DNA of 64,000 nucleotides from Delphinapterus leucas (lineage: Eukaryota > Chordata > Mammalia > Artiodactyla > Monodontidae), in NCBI RefSeq assembly GCF_002288925.2, contig NW_022098045.1:654184-718183 (forward strand). The letters run 5' to 3'. The stretch's first letter is position 1, and the number at the start of each line of letters is the position of its first letter. The notes beneath the pieces were generated by a model. That model worked only from the letters and a program-made list of their open reading frames with translations. It was not told the origin of the DNA and searched no databases. The translations under genes and the position numbers were made by a program. Shown here one piece after another: positions 47,010 to 60,015 of the stretch.

Positions 47010-48575
47010 TTATTCTGAACATTTTCTTCAAGCTCATCTTTTCCCATCCATTGTACACAGGTAATGCCAAAGCTTCAGACTAAAACTTTGCAGAGATTAA
47101 TTCCCTGTGAACATTAATCACTGCTTTTTAAGCTCTTATGGCCTTTTCTACTGTAAAATCCCACTAGTTCTTCCTTTGCTTTGGCTGTCAGCTTGGCTCC
47201 TGGCTCCCAAAGGCATCTTTGGGAGAGCTAAGTCTCTTAACTTGCCAGTGGTACAGGCTGGATGCTGGCTGGCAGGTGAAAGGACCAAGGAAATAAGACT
47301 TTCACGGGGCAGAGGTGATACCTATTGTGCTGTGCCTTTGTGTAACATAGGGCCACTAGCAAGTGACTCTGCTTACCAAATGTGCCCTTGACTTCAGTCA
47401 ACAGTTGGAATTCCCACTTCTGGGCCCCAGCAAGCAAATGGGCTGTTCCTTCTTTCCTGAAAAGGATCTCTTTCTGGCTCTTTCTTTGTGTTTCTCAGTG
47501 AAATTAATCTGGTTAAGAAGGGCAGTTGGGTGGGACGCATCAGCAACTCAAAGGCAGTGCTGTGCAGAGAGAAAAAATGTTTGGCATACTTCTGTTTTTG
47601 GTGGCACAAAGCTGGCTCAACAATGTTGTGTTTTGTGTGGTACAAATAATTGCTGTTTATTCCTCTGTGATGCTGACGAGTACAGGAGCACTGTGTCTTA
47701 GCTCTTCTGCCTTCTCCAGTTGGTTAACTATATAAACCTCTTAGGGAGCCTTGCATTTTGGAAACGCAGTTCTCTTGAAATCACCTTGAAGTGGCCTCCA
47801 AGTGGCAGTCCTTTACACTATGGAAGAGTGTCATTTCTCGCTGCCTCTGCCTATTCTATTACAATAGTTATTTCATTTTATCATGCTGTGAGATGTTATG
47901 AATAGTGCATTTACGTGTGTCATGGGAGAGTTGATGTTGCTGCTATTTATAGTGACTCATGAGTTCAAGAGGCCTCAGAGGGTTCCACTGTGCTCCAGGT
48001 GCTGGGGTACTCAGGGCTAAAAAGAGACTGTGACTTGAGGTGGAAAATGGGGGAAAACTAGAGCTGTATATGGAATTTAAGATGTGAAGTATACTCCAGA
48101 GAAGCGAAGGGGGTGTAAATGACTATCTGTCACAGGTATTACTTCCTCAGCAGAAGGCAGGACTCATCCTGTGGTTTGGGTTCAAGGATAAGATTGGAAG
48201 CTTGGGGGTGTGAGTGTATTTGTGAGTATGTGTGTGAGAATGTGTGTGATTGGAATGCACTGAAAAAATGAAAGATACTGGTAGGGATCTTCTTGAAATG
48301 GTATTCTGTTCAGGAAATTTCTCATATCAGAAAAAAAAAAGATTCTTAAAGGACTATATGGGTTCTTAATACCAGGGATTTAGATTCAGGGCTTTATGGG
48401 TTTGAACTGTTGATGCAGAAGTTGGGATGTGGGACCATGGGGGACCATGGGTATATTCTATAAATAAATTCTCTGGAATTCTTCCATGACCACAATCTGG
48501 AAGCAGGAATGTTGGGTTCTTTTAATAACTTTCCCATGGATGGGGAGTGTTGCTTGACTTTTCATCACATTTCTA
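47010..48575. other. Intronic sequence, nothing recognised
   Basis: No supported feature. Confidence 0.6.
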
Positions 48576-48584
48576 TAGAGGTGT

Positions 48585-48800
48585 TGTGAGCACGGAGTCC
48601 CCATCATCCTCTTACCTGTATAATCAAAATCTCAGTAATCCTTGATTCTTCCCTATTCTTTTTCTCCCATAATCAGCCACTCACTGAGTCCTGTTGGTTT
48701 TTCCTTCTAAGTATCTCTTGTGTCTGCCCTTTCCTTTGAATTCCTAAGGCATTATCTTCTTATTTGGATTTTCTGCCTTTAGTGTCTAACTTGAAATACA
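48585..48800 (+). mobile_element. L2 LINE fragment, interrupted
   Basis: 'cattatcttcttatttgg', 'tctcccataatcagccactc', 'cactgagtcctgttggttt' fit L2. It resumes after 49590 ('gacaaggcttccagg') and is split by the L1/SINE insertion. Confidence 0.55.
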
Positions 48801-48814
48801 AGGGAGTTATTTCT

Positions 48815-49438
48815 TTTTTTAATTAAAAAAATTTTTTTTATTGGGGTATAGCTGTTTTACAATGTTGTATTAGTTTCTACTGTACAGTGAAGTGGATTTC
48901 CCTGTGCTATACAGCAGGTTCTTCTTAGTTATCTACTGTATACATATTAGAGTATATATGTCAATCCCAATCTCCCAATTCATCCCCCCCTCACCGCCCC
49001 ACTTTCCCCCTGGGTATCCATACGTTTGTTCTCTACATCTCTGTCTCTGTTTCTGCCTTGCAAACCGGTTCATCTGTACCATATTTCTAGATTCCACATA
49101 TATGTGTTAATTTACGATATTTGTTTTTCTTTCTGGCTTACTTCACTCTGTATGACAGTCTCTAGGTCCATCCACGTCTCTACAAATGACCCAATTTCAT
49201 TCATTTTTATGGCTGAGTAATATTCTATTGTATATATGTACCACATCTTCTTTATCCATTTGTCTGTCGATGGACATTTAGGTTGCTTCCATGACCTGGC
49301 TATTGTAAATAGCACTGCAGTGAACATTGGGGTGCTGTGTCTTTTTGAATTATGTTTTTCTCAGGGTATATGCCCAGTAGTGGGATTGCTGGGTCATACG
49401 GTAATTCTATTTTTAGTGTTTAAAGGAACCTCCATACT
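48815..49438 (-). mobile_element. L1 3' end of a second subfamily
   Basis: T-rich start, 'attggggtatagctgtttta', 'cctgtgctatacagcagg', 'tgacccaatttcattcattt'. The 3' UTR differs from the 1824/35222 type. The target-site repeat AGGGAGTTATTTCT is at 48801-48814 and again at 49577-49590, beyond the SINE. Confidence 0.9.
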
Positions 49439-49455
49439 GTCAAAATGCACTGTTC

Positions 49456-49572
49456 TTTTTTTGGGGGGTGTCACATGGCATGTGGGATCTTAGTTCCCCA
49501 ACCAGGGATTGAGCCCATGCCCCCTGCAGTGGAAGCACAGAGTTGCAACCCCTGGACTGCCAGGGAATTCCC
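49456..49572 (-). mobile_element. Short tRNA-derived SINE next to the L1
   Basis: Minus-strand copy of the GGGAATTCCCTGGCAGTCC-headed type, related to the SINE at 27763. It shares the outer target repeat with the L1. Confidence 0.85.
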
Positions 49573-49677
49573 TAGAAGGGAGTTATTTCTGACAAGGCTT
49601 CCAGGTATCTCGCAACCCCTGGACTGCCAGGGAATTCCCTAGGAGGGAGTTATTTCTGACAAGGCTTCCAGGTATCT
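49545..49677 (+). repeat. Tandem duplication spanning SINE head and flank
   Basis: Unit 1 at 49545-49611 and unit 2 at 49612-49677 match with a single substitution over ~66 bases. The unit joins the SINE's 5' end to its flanking target repeat, so it arose after the insertion. Confidence 0.95.
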
Positions 49678-49689
49678 AAAATGTCCCTT

Positions 49690-51885
49690 CCATCTAGTCT
49701 CTCTTTAAATAAACAAACAATAATGGTAATAAAAAAAAACCTTCTAATGCTTCTCATTACTGAAAGCAGGTTCCTCACTTGGGGTCCATAGACATTTAAA
49801 AAGAAATTGAGAATGTAACGGAGTTTCCTCTACTTTTTTCAATAGTTTAATGAAAATTATAGGTTTCTTCTGTTTCAGCAAGGCCTTAAAGAGAGCATTT
49901 ACACCCACTCATAATGACTTTCCCAGTTTTTGGACTCCTGTGGCAAGTATTTTACAAGTACATTACATATTCTGGTACTTAGGCCTGTGATGCTTCAAGT
50001 GTTGACTTGACCTCTTTCATTCAGCTGTGTGTCGTCTCTCCAGCCATATCATTAGAGCCTCACGGGCAGGAGCAATATTTCGTACTTATTTTGAGTCATG
50101 TTCTGAAATAGCATATCCTTTGAGTGGATGCACAAATAAAATGTCTAGAAATTACCAGTTAGTTTAAAATATTCTGCTGTGTCTGAGAAATAAAAACTGA
50201 AGAGGAAAGGTTATGTAATTATTTAGTATTAACAACGACCTTAGTTAAAAAAAAATACTATCCCCCCCACCTAAATCTTATTGAAATATGATTAAAATAG
50301 AAATCACCAGAGTTGTGTAAGAGGGTGAGTTGAATAATGGTGAAATGAAAAGAGAGAAAAGTAATTTTTCTCATGCTATATAGTTCTACAGCTTTGTTTT
50401 GCAATGATTAATTAGCACGTAAATAAAATAGAAATTGTTCATGTTTTCGAAACAGAAATAAAAGTGCTACCCTGCACGTACTTTTTCTCATGAGAAAGTA
50501 TTAAAATGTGTGAAGATACGCATGTCAATGCAAGAATGCAAAATATTATTTTAGATGACATTTCACTAAAGAACCATATTAACATGTTGAATTGGAGTAA
50601 GCTTGCCTCTGCATGACTGTTTGCGGTTCATATTCCACTGTGCTGAGTGAGGATAGTGTATAAAAGAGGTTACTTATGATAGTGAGATTTGTTAATCACT
50701 TGATGTCACCAAGGCTGTTTGTGGAGTGTCTTACATAGAGAATTTTAAGAATTGTTATGTATGTTTATTATGGATAAACAGAGTAGTCCATGTTGCTGCA
50801 GAGATGAACTTAGGTGACCTTTGTACATCCTTCTCAGAATTATGATGTAATGTTTTTGAAACAAGAGCATCCCTGAAATTTTTTATTCTTCTGCTATTTG
50901 CCAATTAAGCAGAATTCCATTTTTTTAAAAAGCAGGATTTACTCAATACCCTTAGAAGCCACTTCTGGTAGCTGTTTTACTGTGATCCATCAATTTGTAT
51001 TAAAGTTATCCTTTGTCTGTTACCAAGTTTTGCCACAAGGGCCACAGAGAAAGCAATTATATTTCATTGATTCTGCTTCATTTACGAGGCTTTGGGAAGG
51101 AATAACTTAGGTGTAATGGAAAAATGTGACCTCTGGACGCAAATTTCCAATAAACATGTGGACCATATAGCAAGTTGTGTTTGTTCAAAACTGAAGCTGT
51201 TTTCAGCAGAAAATAGGGTGATTTCTGTTACCAAGTCATGGGGATAGCAACTTCTTTAACTAGAAATTCGCTGCAGATTTACCCAATATCCAGAATGCAT
51301 GCATGAGCAACTCTAAAATCCTGTCAGTTCTTTGACTCTACTTTGTTACTGCTTGTGAAACTGCTGAATTCCCCAAACAGACAAAAACCAAGGAAACAAA
51401 CAAGCAAAGAATTTCAAAAAGATTTTTGGATTATTGTTTTATTGATGTCCACACCCAGAAACAGCTAATACTCTCCCTTGTTCCTCCAAGTTTTAAATAT
51501 AGATTTTGAGCAAAAGATACTGTAGTTAAGAAGGGCTGGAGGTGGATAACTGGTGTTCCACTGGCCACTCATTTAGATCAGATGTGTGTGGCTTGAGGAA
51601 ACTTTTTCTGAGCTATTATTTGCATGCTTGAACCAAACTTGGAAGGTTTATAGATTTTTTTTCCTCTATGAAATGGACTGGAAATACGTTTATGACACAT
51701 TCTCTTTAAGCTCCTTTTATTCTATTATTTTATGATTGTTTCTGACATTTGTAAAGACATCTAAGTGGTGAATATAATGGGATAAATTTGAGGATCTGCT
51801 TTGCATATTTTATATACAGTAGAAGTGACAGAGATGCTTTCCTTGTCTGGCAGGTGGGGAGAATGTACTGCCTTTAAGAGTGGGT
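49690..51885. other. Intronic sequence, nothing recognised
   Basis: AT-rich, no supported feature. Confidence 0.6.
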
Positions 51886-51939
51886 GTGGAGAACCTTATT
51901 TTAATAGAAGGCGTGGAGAACCTTATTTTAATAGAAGGC
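51886..51939 (+). repeat. Perfect 27-bp tandem duplication
   Basis: 51886-51912 and 51913-51939 are identical. Confidence 0.96.
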
Positions 51940-51944
51940 TCACA

Positions 51945-53435
51945 CTAGTTTAGACGAAAAAGAGATCAGTCAAGGGCAATGTATAAGAAGAAAAACCAAC
52001 GTGAAGTTTGTATTTATTTTAAATAACAGTTGATTTTTTAAAATGTCATTGAGTTCTACATTTTGGCCAGTCGTAGGGATGGAGGAAGAAAGCACATGAA
52101 TGGCACTGAAGGTAAGGAGAGAGAGGCGATGACAAATTCTGAGAAGGAGAGAACGTGGAGGGACCCTTACTATCGAGAAAGACAGTGAGACCAAAGAACA
52201 GAAAAATCACTGGGTGAGTGCCAGAGGCTAACATCTCACCCCTCATAATAGAACCCTATTTCTTAGCAGGACCAGGTCTCTACATGCTCTCCTCAAACAA
52301 GTTCCAAGTGGCCTCTACCTGCCTTATCTTTAATTCCCCAGGGATGATTATGAAATGATGACAGTGATTCTCTAACTAGCTTCCTGTCATTCATCTATTT
52401 ACATTACTTCCTTGTATTGGTTTTAGAGTCATCTCTGAGATGTTTCTTCTATCAGGAACTTGGGTCTTACAGCTTACTAGTCCTCTTCTTAATACTTTTT
52501 AATTATTATTTTTTAAAAATTCCAGAACACTATGGTATAACTTTATTTAGCATTCTAAAGAATTCTTTTAAGTATTCTCTAAGTCTTCTAGTAGGCCATG
52601 TAATATAACTGCAATTCAACTTATACTCCTTATAGGAGATTACCCCCAGGATTTGTTCAGCCACAGGACAAAGCTGGGGGAAAGTACTTTCTACAGAGGT
52701 TACCCTGAGTGTCCACATCAAATCCAAGACTGGCCCTTTAGTAATCTGCCTGATGACAGTGGAAATTCAGTGAGGCAATGGGACTTTTTTGGCAAGACAG
52801 CTGGATCTAGGGGAATTTTTGTAAGCAATGAACCATTCTTTAATTGAAACCACTGGATGTGGTTAGTAGTTTATTTTAAAAACACCATATGTTAGTTCAT
52901 TCCTATATACTGTGACAATCATAGTTTAATCAAAAGCTGCTTGTGACATTTCAGTTTAGTAGTGTTCATAAAAGAGTGGCTCGCTTCCTTGAAATCCTGA
53001 TCTCTGTGCCAAATGCCAGCACATTTACAATTACAGTTTGGCTTTTAGGCAGTTGTGCAACTTTTGGAGTATGTGGTAGGTTTTTATTTATTTTTGTCAC
53101 TTTCACTAATTTGTCATAGTCTTAAATGAAAAAATGTTTTCTCAGCCTTTTGTTTGGTAAACAGTGACTTTTACTCCTTTCTCCACGGTTCCCCTGAGAG
53201 GAAATAAGCTAATGTAACTGTTTTTTGACTCTCCTTTTTGGCCAGCAAGCCAAGCTAATGCATGATCTCATTGAGACATGATCTATTTGTATGAACCATA
53301 AGCTTGTAAGCTTGTCATCATCCTTCATGTTTCTGGGGCAGGCACCCCGTGAGCCACCACAGCAGGGTGAGAAAAGAGTTGCAGCCAGATCCCTGAGCCT
53401 TCAGTGCAGTGCAGTGCACGTCAATTCAATTTAAT
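51945..53435. other. Intronic sequence, nothing recognised
   Basis: An L2-like scrap may lie at ~52260-52430; otherwise unassigned. Confidence 0.5.
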
Positions 53436-53439
53436 CCAT

Positions 53440-53760
53440 TTTGATCCAATCCAAGGAATATTTAGGGAGTACTTCTTCTTTTCTTCTTTTTAGGCATAGA
53501 CTTGGGCACTGGGCCTGTAGAGATGAAAATTTCGTAAAGAAACCTGACAATTAAGTGGAGAAAATGACACAAATCAGACAAATTGCAGAGACTATGGTAA
53601 TTGCTATAGTAGAGTTATACACAAGGTGGTATGAGGGCATCAAGGAAAATGCCTAGGTTTGGCAGGGGGTGTGGGAGAAGGCCTCACAGAGGAAGGAGCA
53701 CTTGAATTGAGCCTTGGAGCATCAGGAATGTCAGGATGGTAGGGGAGAGGAGTGAGGAAC
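53440..53760 (+). repeat. Old interspersed repeat, family not assigned
   Basis: 'ggaatatttagggagtact', 'gagaaggcctcacagagg', 'aattgagccttggagcatc': same old family as at 12370, 30100 and 55400. Confidence 0.5.
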
Positions 53761-53764
53761 TGGT

Positions 53765-54430
53765 TAGGTTTCACTCCTCCTTCACCCAGGAATGGACCAG
53801 CATGGAGGGTAAACAAGCTGAGGGGCTTCTACCAAAAGACCCCTTCCCCCTTTAGAAGGAAAGAACGTGGTCATCATATTTCTGTACTTAAACGAGCATG
53901 AAAGTCCATTTTAGGAGACTCTGCTTAGTAGACTGTCTAATATCCATTCTCTTCTTCTTCTTTATCCTCAGAACCCAGTTTTGTTCATGGCAGCAGTGTG
54001 GCAGCTGAAAACATTGGTTTCCCAGGTTCTCTTGTGGGTGGGGCGGGGGGGGCATGTGACTTAGTCCTGACCAATGAGATGAAAGCTTAAGCGAACTGGG
54101 TGGTACTTGGAGAAATGCATGTTTCCTAATGGAAAAGGATGGGTGGCTGACACATATTTGAATGAATATTGGTGAATGAATATTTTAGTTCCATTATTTA
54201 TTCCATAAACGGTAAAAAATGTGTTTTTACTTAGAGGAAGTAAGACCTGGAATCTCTTAATTTTGTCATTATTGCTGGTGAGCCTGAGCAGCCCCTCATA
54301 TTTTCTAGGTTGGTCTGTTTATATGTCTACCTGTCCTTTCACTCTCTTCTTATGAAGGAGAGCTGTGAGAAGTAATGAGAATAAATCTCATTATTTAAGG
54401 TGACTTGAATTTTGTTGATAAAATGTTGCT
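53765..54430. other. Intronic sequence, nothing recognised
   Basis: Contains a short G-rich stretch at ~54038-54054. Confidence 0.55.
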
Positions 54431-54434
54431 GATA

Positions 54435-54675
54435 ATAATAACAATTAACATTTATTGGACACAAGATCTGGTCTGTGTACTCTGCCAGTACCTAGAAATT
54501 GTAATCTTAGTTTTCCTCATCAAAGCCCTCTGAGGTTAATGTCCTCATTTTCAGGGTTAGGGACACAGAGGTGAGTGACTCACCTGACATTACATGGTTG
54601 GCAAGTGGCATTGCTGGGGCACTGGTGTTTGTTTCTCTGACTCCAGGCAAAGGTTCTTAACCATTGTACTAACGT
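54435..54675 (-). repeat. MIR SINE
   Basis: Antisense MIR: 'acaattaacatttattgga', 'gttagggacacagaggtg', ending 'aggttcttaaccattgtac'. Confidence 0.75.
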
Positions 54676-54679
54676 GACT

Positions 54680-55395
54680 AGGTAGAATGTTAGATCAGGG
54701 TTTTTCACAGCTTCTAGCTTGAGTGAATGAGATCTAAAAGTCATTGTACACATCCAAGTTCAATTTGCATTGTCAGTATCGATTCTTTATTATTCTTTCG
54801 CTACAGAGTGATTAAGAACTTAAGCAAAATAGATGAAGTAGCCTTTCCTTTTCTCCCTTGAAATCCTACATGTTTAATCCAGAAATCTTGGCTTAGAATC
54901 AGAAGTCATATTGTGCATCTTTTTATTACTGATTTTCTAAGTAGTTACATTTATTATTTAAGAAAGTACACAAAACAAACTATAAAGTAGCTAAAATTGA
55001 CTGGATGCAATGGGTAATATGACTAGATTTTGCTGTGGACACAGGTAGTTTTCCTTTCTGGGTGAAATGTGAACCTGTTTATCTTATGTTAAAATCTCTC
55101 ATCTGTCACTTTATCACTCATTTCTTTGTTCTTTAAAAAATTTTTTTTAATTTTAAAGTTTTAAAATTTGGTCAGTTATCTTGGTTGCATGTTTTGAAAA
55201 TATTTTGGTCTCAAGCAACTTTAGTATAAAATGTTACTCAGCTTCCCTGCTCTGGGAAATCTTTAGCGCTCCAAGTTTTGTTCCTTCTGAACAAATGAAG
55301 TCATGGAAAAGTTATTCAGTACTGAGACCTGTAGGGAGAGTCTCTCAGTAAACCCCCAGGATCACATCAGTCTCAGGAAGGATGAGATGCCTCAT
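54680..55395. other. Intronic sequence, nothing recognised
   Basis: No supported feature. Confidence 0.6.
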
Positions 55396-55399
55396 TCAT

Positions 55400-55650
55400 C
55401 CATCTACCCCTTCATCCAGAGTATTTATTGAAGGTCTACTGTGTACTAAGTATGGTGCTAGATGCTGGAGATATGATGATGAACAAAATTAAAGACACTT
55501 CCTGCCCTTAGGGAGCTTGTAGTCTGTTGGGAGAGACACATACTAATCAAATACCATACAAATAAATGTTAAATTGTACCTATGGTAAGTGCTGTGGTGG
55601 AGTGTGGCCCACGGTGATAATAGTGGGATCTCAATAGTGAGTTGAGATCT
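55400..55650 (+). repeat. Old interspersed repeat, family not assigned
   Basis: 'tttattgaaggtctactgtg', 'ctagatgctggagatatg', 'gagcttgtagtctgttggg' recur in other old copies listed. Confidence 0.55.
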
Positions 55651-55794
55651 AAAGGATGAGAAAGAAAAAAAATTGGTGAAGTTTGAAGAGAAGAACGCTG
55701 CAGGTAAAAAGGAGAGCACAAAATCAGGCTCTGTGCTAGGAAGAAGCACAGTGAACATAAACACTCTTGTTTAAGACATGCCATCCATCTCTAT

Positions 55795-56060
55795 AAAGAA
55801 AGTAGATTAGTGGTTGCCAGGGGCTGGGAGTTGGGAGAGGAAAAGAGAATGAGTGCTAATAAGCATGACGTTTCTTTTTGGGGTGATCAAAATCAGTTCT
55901 AAATTTGATTGTGGTGATAGTTGTACAACTCTGTGAATGTGCTAAGAAAAACATCAAATTGAATACTTTAAATGGGTGAGTTGTATGCTATATGAGTTAT
56001 ATTTTAACAAAACTTTTTTTAAAAAAGCAGAGATCATTAAAGCAAAAATTAAAAAAAAAA
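55795..56060 (+). mobile_element. Old L1 (L1ME-like) 3' end
   Basis: 'agtggttgccaggggctgg', 'attgtggtgatagttgtac', 'gggtgagttgtatgctata', ending in an A-rich run around 56050-56068. Confidence 0.75.
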
Positions 56061-56069
56061 AAAAAAAAA

Positions 56070-57940
56070 GACATGCCATCAACACTGCCTGAGCATGGGA
56101 ATGCCTCACTGAGAAAACTTCCACCTAGAAAATAATTCCATTTCCTTTGACTAATATTTGAGAAAATAAAAGGTACCAATTTCAGGTTAATGATTAAGCA
56201 TATAAAATGTCAAACGCACAAATGAAAGCATCAATTTTTTTTATCTGAGTTTAAATAGAATGTTTTGTTTTCCGACATCATGTCTTTTTTCCCCAATGCT
56301 GTTTTGTCTACTGAATCACGTCTGGCTTCTGTTTACGTGCTGTTACTTTCTTTTCTGCGAATATTGCTTCCTACTGTATCAGTGTGTCAAATAAAGCATT
56401 TGTTTTTGAGCCACTAGTGAGTCTCAGCAAAAGCTTTCGGCCTTCGCAGGAGAGGTGCGTTCCTACCTTCTCTAGTGGCTCCATGACAGTCCATTTTGAC
56501 GTAATAAGACTCTACTGGCAGTCAGGATCATCCCCTGAGGATACCAGTTCTACAGTTTAGAGTGCAGAAGGGTGGAGGGGCAAACCATTCTGGGGAAAGT
56601 ATCAGGAACATTGACTTTAACTCATGCATATGCCTTTTCTATCTGACTCACATGATATAAGGAAGAGAAGGAGGATCGAATGACGGGGTCAGGTGCTTCT
56701 GCTTACTCAATGATTTCCTTCCAGAGTGACTTACATCTGTCACCAGAGTGTAGAATGATATCTTACGGTGACGATTAATGCCATGGTTTTGGTTTGTTAG
56801 CTTATTCTGTCATACCCAGGGCAGGAAGAGAAATTTCTGATGTGAGCGAGATTTTGTTTGGCCAGAGGAATTTTGAAACTTTCATGTACTAAGTACATCA
56901 GTATATTTTTGTCGATTGTACTTTCAAAGTCTGTGATCAGGAAATGTGTGTCTTCCCTAAAAAGAAATCAGAAAAGGTCCCAGGAGGGCCTCATTGACTA
57001 TAGCAGAATGTATTTTTTATGGCGCTTTTCCTGTGTTTTTACACTTTGCTTTTTCCCCTTTTCTCCAAGTTGCATTTTTCCATCAAAGTTATTTTAGATG
57101 GCATCGCAAGTTTCCCCTGGGCCCCTTGTGTGCAGTTCAAAGGGCATTCGGAGAGTTGAGGAAGCTGAGCTGACTATATGTTACAAACTATTTTATTTTT
57201 GTGTAGTGCCATATAACTTAGAGAGGCTTTTATACCCCTGTGCAGTTGTTCCAGAACCCTTGATGCATTGAGAGCCAAGCATGATTTCTCTCTTAGGGAT
57301 ACTGATCAGAGCTTCCCAGAGGCTACCAACTTGCCCGAAGGCACACATCCTGTGTTACAGGGTCAGGCTTAGGATGAGGTCTTCGGACCCCTGGTCTGGC
57401 TCCCTTTCTACTGTATCATTCCACTGTGACCTTGGAGTTGTTGGGCCAAGAATGAGGACACATTTCTTCATCGGGTGCAGTCAGGCCCCAGCAGATTCTG
57501 CTATTCATTTCTCCAAAGCTGGGGGGGTATATTCACAATTAGAAAATCACAGCTATGAATAGTTGCCTTCCACCTGACTGGTCTAAAGTCAACTTAAGCC
57601 TGGAGAAAACTCCTTTTGAAAGTGGGTTGCCTTGGCAATGGATGGATGAGCATTGCAGTAGAATAGCTTCTACTGTCTACTGAAATTCCAGCAGTTTAGG
57701 CGATAGTTGTGTCTTTCTGAAGGACGTGGGCAGATCCTGAACGGGCTTTTCCCGTTGCCCGTCAGCTCGGCCGTCTTTGCTCTTATCACAGAAGTCACTC
57801 ATTTTCACAGATGCCTTTTAAAAATCTTTTGTCGTCGTCGTTGTTTCTCTTCTGAGTTCAGAATGTATGTAGAAGTCACTTCGTTTTGGCCTTGCTTAGA
57901 AGTAGTTGGTGTTAGGAAACGCATGCTGACTTGAACAGGA
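56070..57940. other. Intronic sequence, nothing recognised
   Basis: No supported exon or young repeat. Confidence 0.6.
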
Positions 57941-57944
57941 ACAT

Positions 57945-58090
57945 GTCACATTTGTATAGCACTTTAGACTTCATAAAGGGCTGCCACCTCCGTGAGTACA
58001 TATATTTGATCCTCGTAACAACCTTGTGAGAAATCTACTGCCTGTTTTATCATTCCCTTATCTTGCAGATTAAGAAAGCAAGATTTACAA
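57945..58090 (-). repeat. MIR fragment
   Basis: 'tttgatcctcgtaacaacct', 'cttatcttgcagattaaga': antisense MIR. Confidence 0.6.
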
Positions 58091-58094
58091 AACA

Positions 58095-58330
58095 CAGCAT
58101 TGCACAGTGGTTAAGACCATGGGCTTGGAATCATAGTTTGAGCTCAGATGGCAGCGTGCCTTACCTCCCAGCCTTTTGATGCAGGGCAAATCACTTGACT
58201 TTTCTAAATCTCAGCTTTTATAATCTATACAATAAGGTGAGAAAGGTATCTACATCATTGGGTTGCTGTATGAGGCCCTCAAAGGGCACTGGCAAGTAAT
58301 AAGTCTCAGTGTGTATGAGTTATTATCATT
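58095..58330 (+). repeat. MIR SINE
   Basis: 'gcacagtggttaagaccatg', 'caaatcacttgacttttct', 'gttgctgtatgaggccctc'. Confidence 0.65.
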
Positions 58331-58479
58331 CAGTGATTTGATCACATTCACACATTCACAAGGAGTGGAGTTGGGACGTGAACCTGTGACTTTCAACTTC
58401 ATCTCCTCCCTCATCATCTTTCCAACCTGCCATTCTGCAGCAATTTCCTTCTCTCTCTCCTCCATGGGCAGGCAGCTGC

Positions 58480-59160
58480 TACACTAAGTGATTAGTGAGG
58501 GGGAGGGGTTTTGGAATAAAAGACTTAGAGATGCTGAGAGAACATTTGAACTCCTTGGAATAAATCAGCAAATTATTCTAAAAATGGAGAAACACCTACC
58601 CTCCATGTTATTAAGAGCTGCTTGATTCTAGCCCAAATTTAGCTTTTTTAAAAAAAAATCCCCCTCTTTGAATTACATTAATAGTGTATGAGTACTTTGG
58701 GACATTGATGTGATCTATCCACTGTTGCTGGTAGGGGATTAAGGAGAGATGTGGGATTCCCACATTATAAGCCCCTTGTGACCCACAGCCTGTTCCCGTG
58801 ATGAGTCTGGTGAGAGTGAGGGGTGCAGTCCACGGGCTCCTGGGGAACAAACCATGGTCTCATTTGCACTGCACTTTAAGCAAATCAACGTAGGTTAGTG
58901 ACCCCCAAACAACAAATGGGCTTAAGATAGTTACTGAATTGGGATTGTCCGTTGAAGTGTTTACATTCATTTCCATGAGGCCTCTTCCTTCTCAGAGAGT
59001 TCTCCTAGAGTCTTCTAGCGAGCCTATAGCATGGTGGCTACTTTGGAGCTCCATCACTACTCATCTTCCGAGTTTGCCTGCAGGGGTCCCCAGTGCTGCA
59101 CTGGAGTCCAAGCGTATGTGTACACCTTCACTCATGTGAACATTCGCCTCTTCTTTGATT
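58480..59160. other. Intronic sequence, nothing recognised
   Basis: No supported feature. Confidence 0.6.
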
Positions 59161-59164
59161 GTGA

Positions 59165-59400
59165 AAATAATAATTCTTGACCTTATACAGCACTTGACAG
59201 GTGACAAAGCACACTTAAATATGTAAATGATTCTGAGAGGTCTTTAGAGATTATTATTCCTACTTGACATGAGAAACTATAGATCCAAAAGGTTAAATGA
59301 ATTGCCCAAGGAGAGGGGATAAATGTGAAGAGTAGTTAGGTCTTGAATATCCCAAGTCAGGTGCCCTTTTCCTAACACTTAGATCAATATTTTCCTCCTG
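59165..59400 (-). repeat. MIR SINE
   Basis: 'acttgacaggtgacaaagc', 'attattcctacttgacatg', 'ttgcccaaggagagggga'. Confidence 0.6.
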
Positions 59401-59404
59401 ACTG

Positions 59405-59765
59405 AATTTATTAGTTGGTTGGTTAATAGTTTCTCACATTCTACAGAAGATGTAGGTGTCTTGTAATAATTAAATATGGGTGAATATATATGCCCAAACC
59501 AGGGAGAACATAGAATATGCAGAACCACTTAGACCAGTACTGTCATGGAGCAGAATTTGTCTTTGAGCTTCCTGGCAGCTAAAAAGAGAGACACAATCAG
59601 TTAGGTATTTCTTGTCAGAAGAGGAAAAGTATGCTAAAGGGAAGCAAAGATTTTAGTAGAATTGGATTCTAAAGGGAACGTTTCACTTGAGGTAAGGGGC
59701 AGTAAGAAAAATTGAAGATAATGCTCTCAACCAAATTTTATAACTATGCAGTGACATAAAATTCA
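59405..59765. other. Intronic sequence, nothing recognised
   Basis: No supported feature. Confidence 0.6.
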
Positions 59766-59769
59766 ATGC

Positions 59770-60015
59770 AAGAGGGCAGGCATTTGTTGGGTACCTATTA
59801 TGTGGCGGGCACAGTACTAGGGACTCTGTGTGCCTTACTTTATTTAACCCTCATAAAGATTTAATTATTGCAACTGTCTTTTAACGTATCATTATATCCA
59901 TTTAATGATAAGGAAACAGCCTCAAGGAATTTATATAACTTCCTCGAAGTCACATAACTAGTAAGGAGTAAACTTGAGAGACCCAAGCCTTGCTTATTCT
60001 AGAGCCCACGTTCTC
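59770..60015 (-). repeat. MIR SINE
   Basis: 'gggtacctattatgtggcgg', 'tttatttaaccctcataaag', 'cgaagtcacataactagta'. Confidence 0.75.

Noticed and set aside
48430..48452. Short direct repeat of GGGACCATGGG units
   Set aside because: Only about ten bases repeated twice; too small to interpret.
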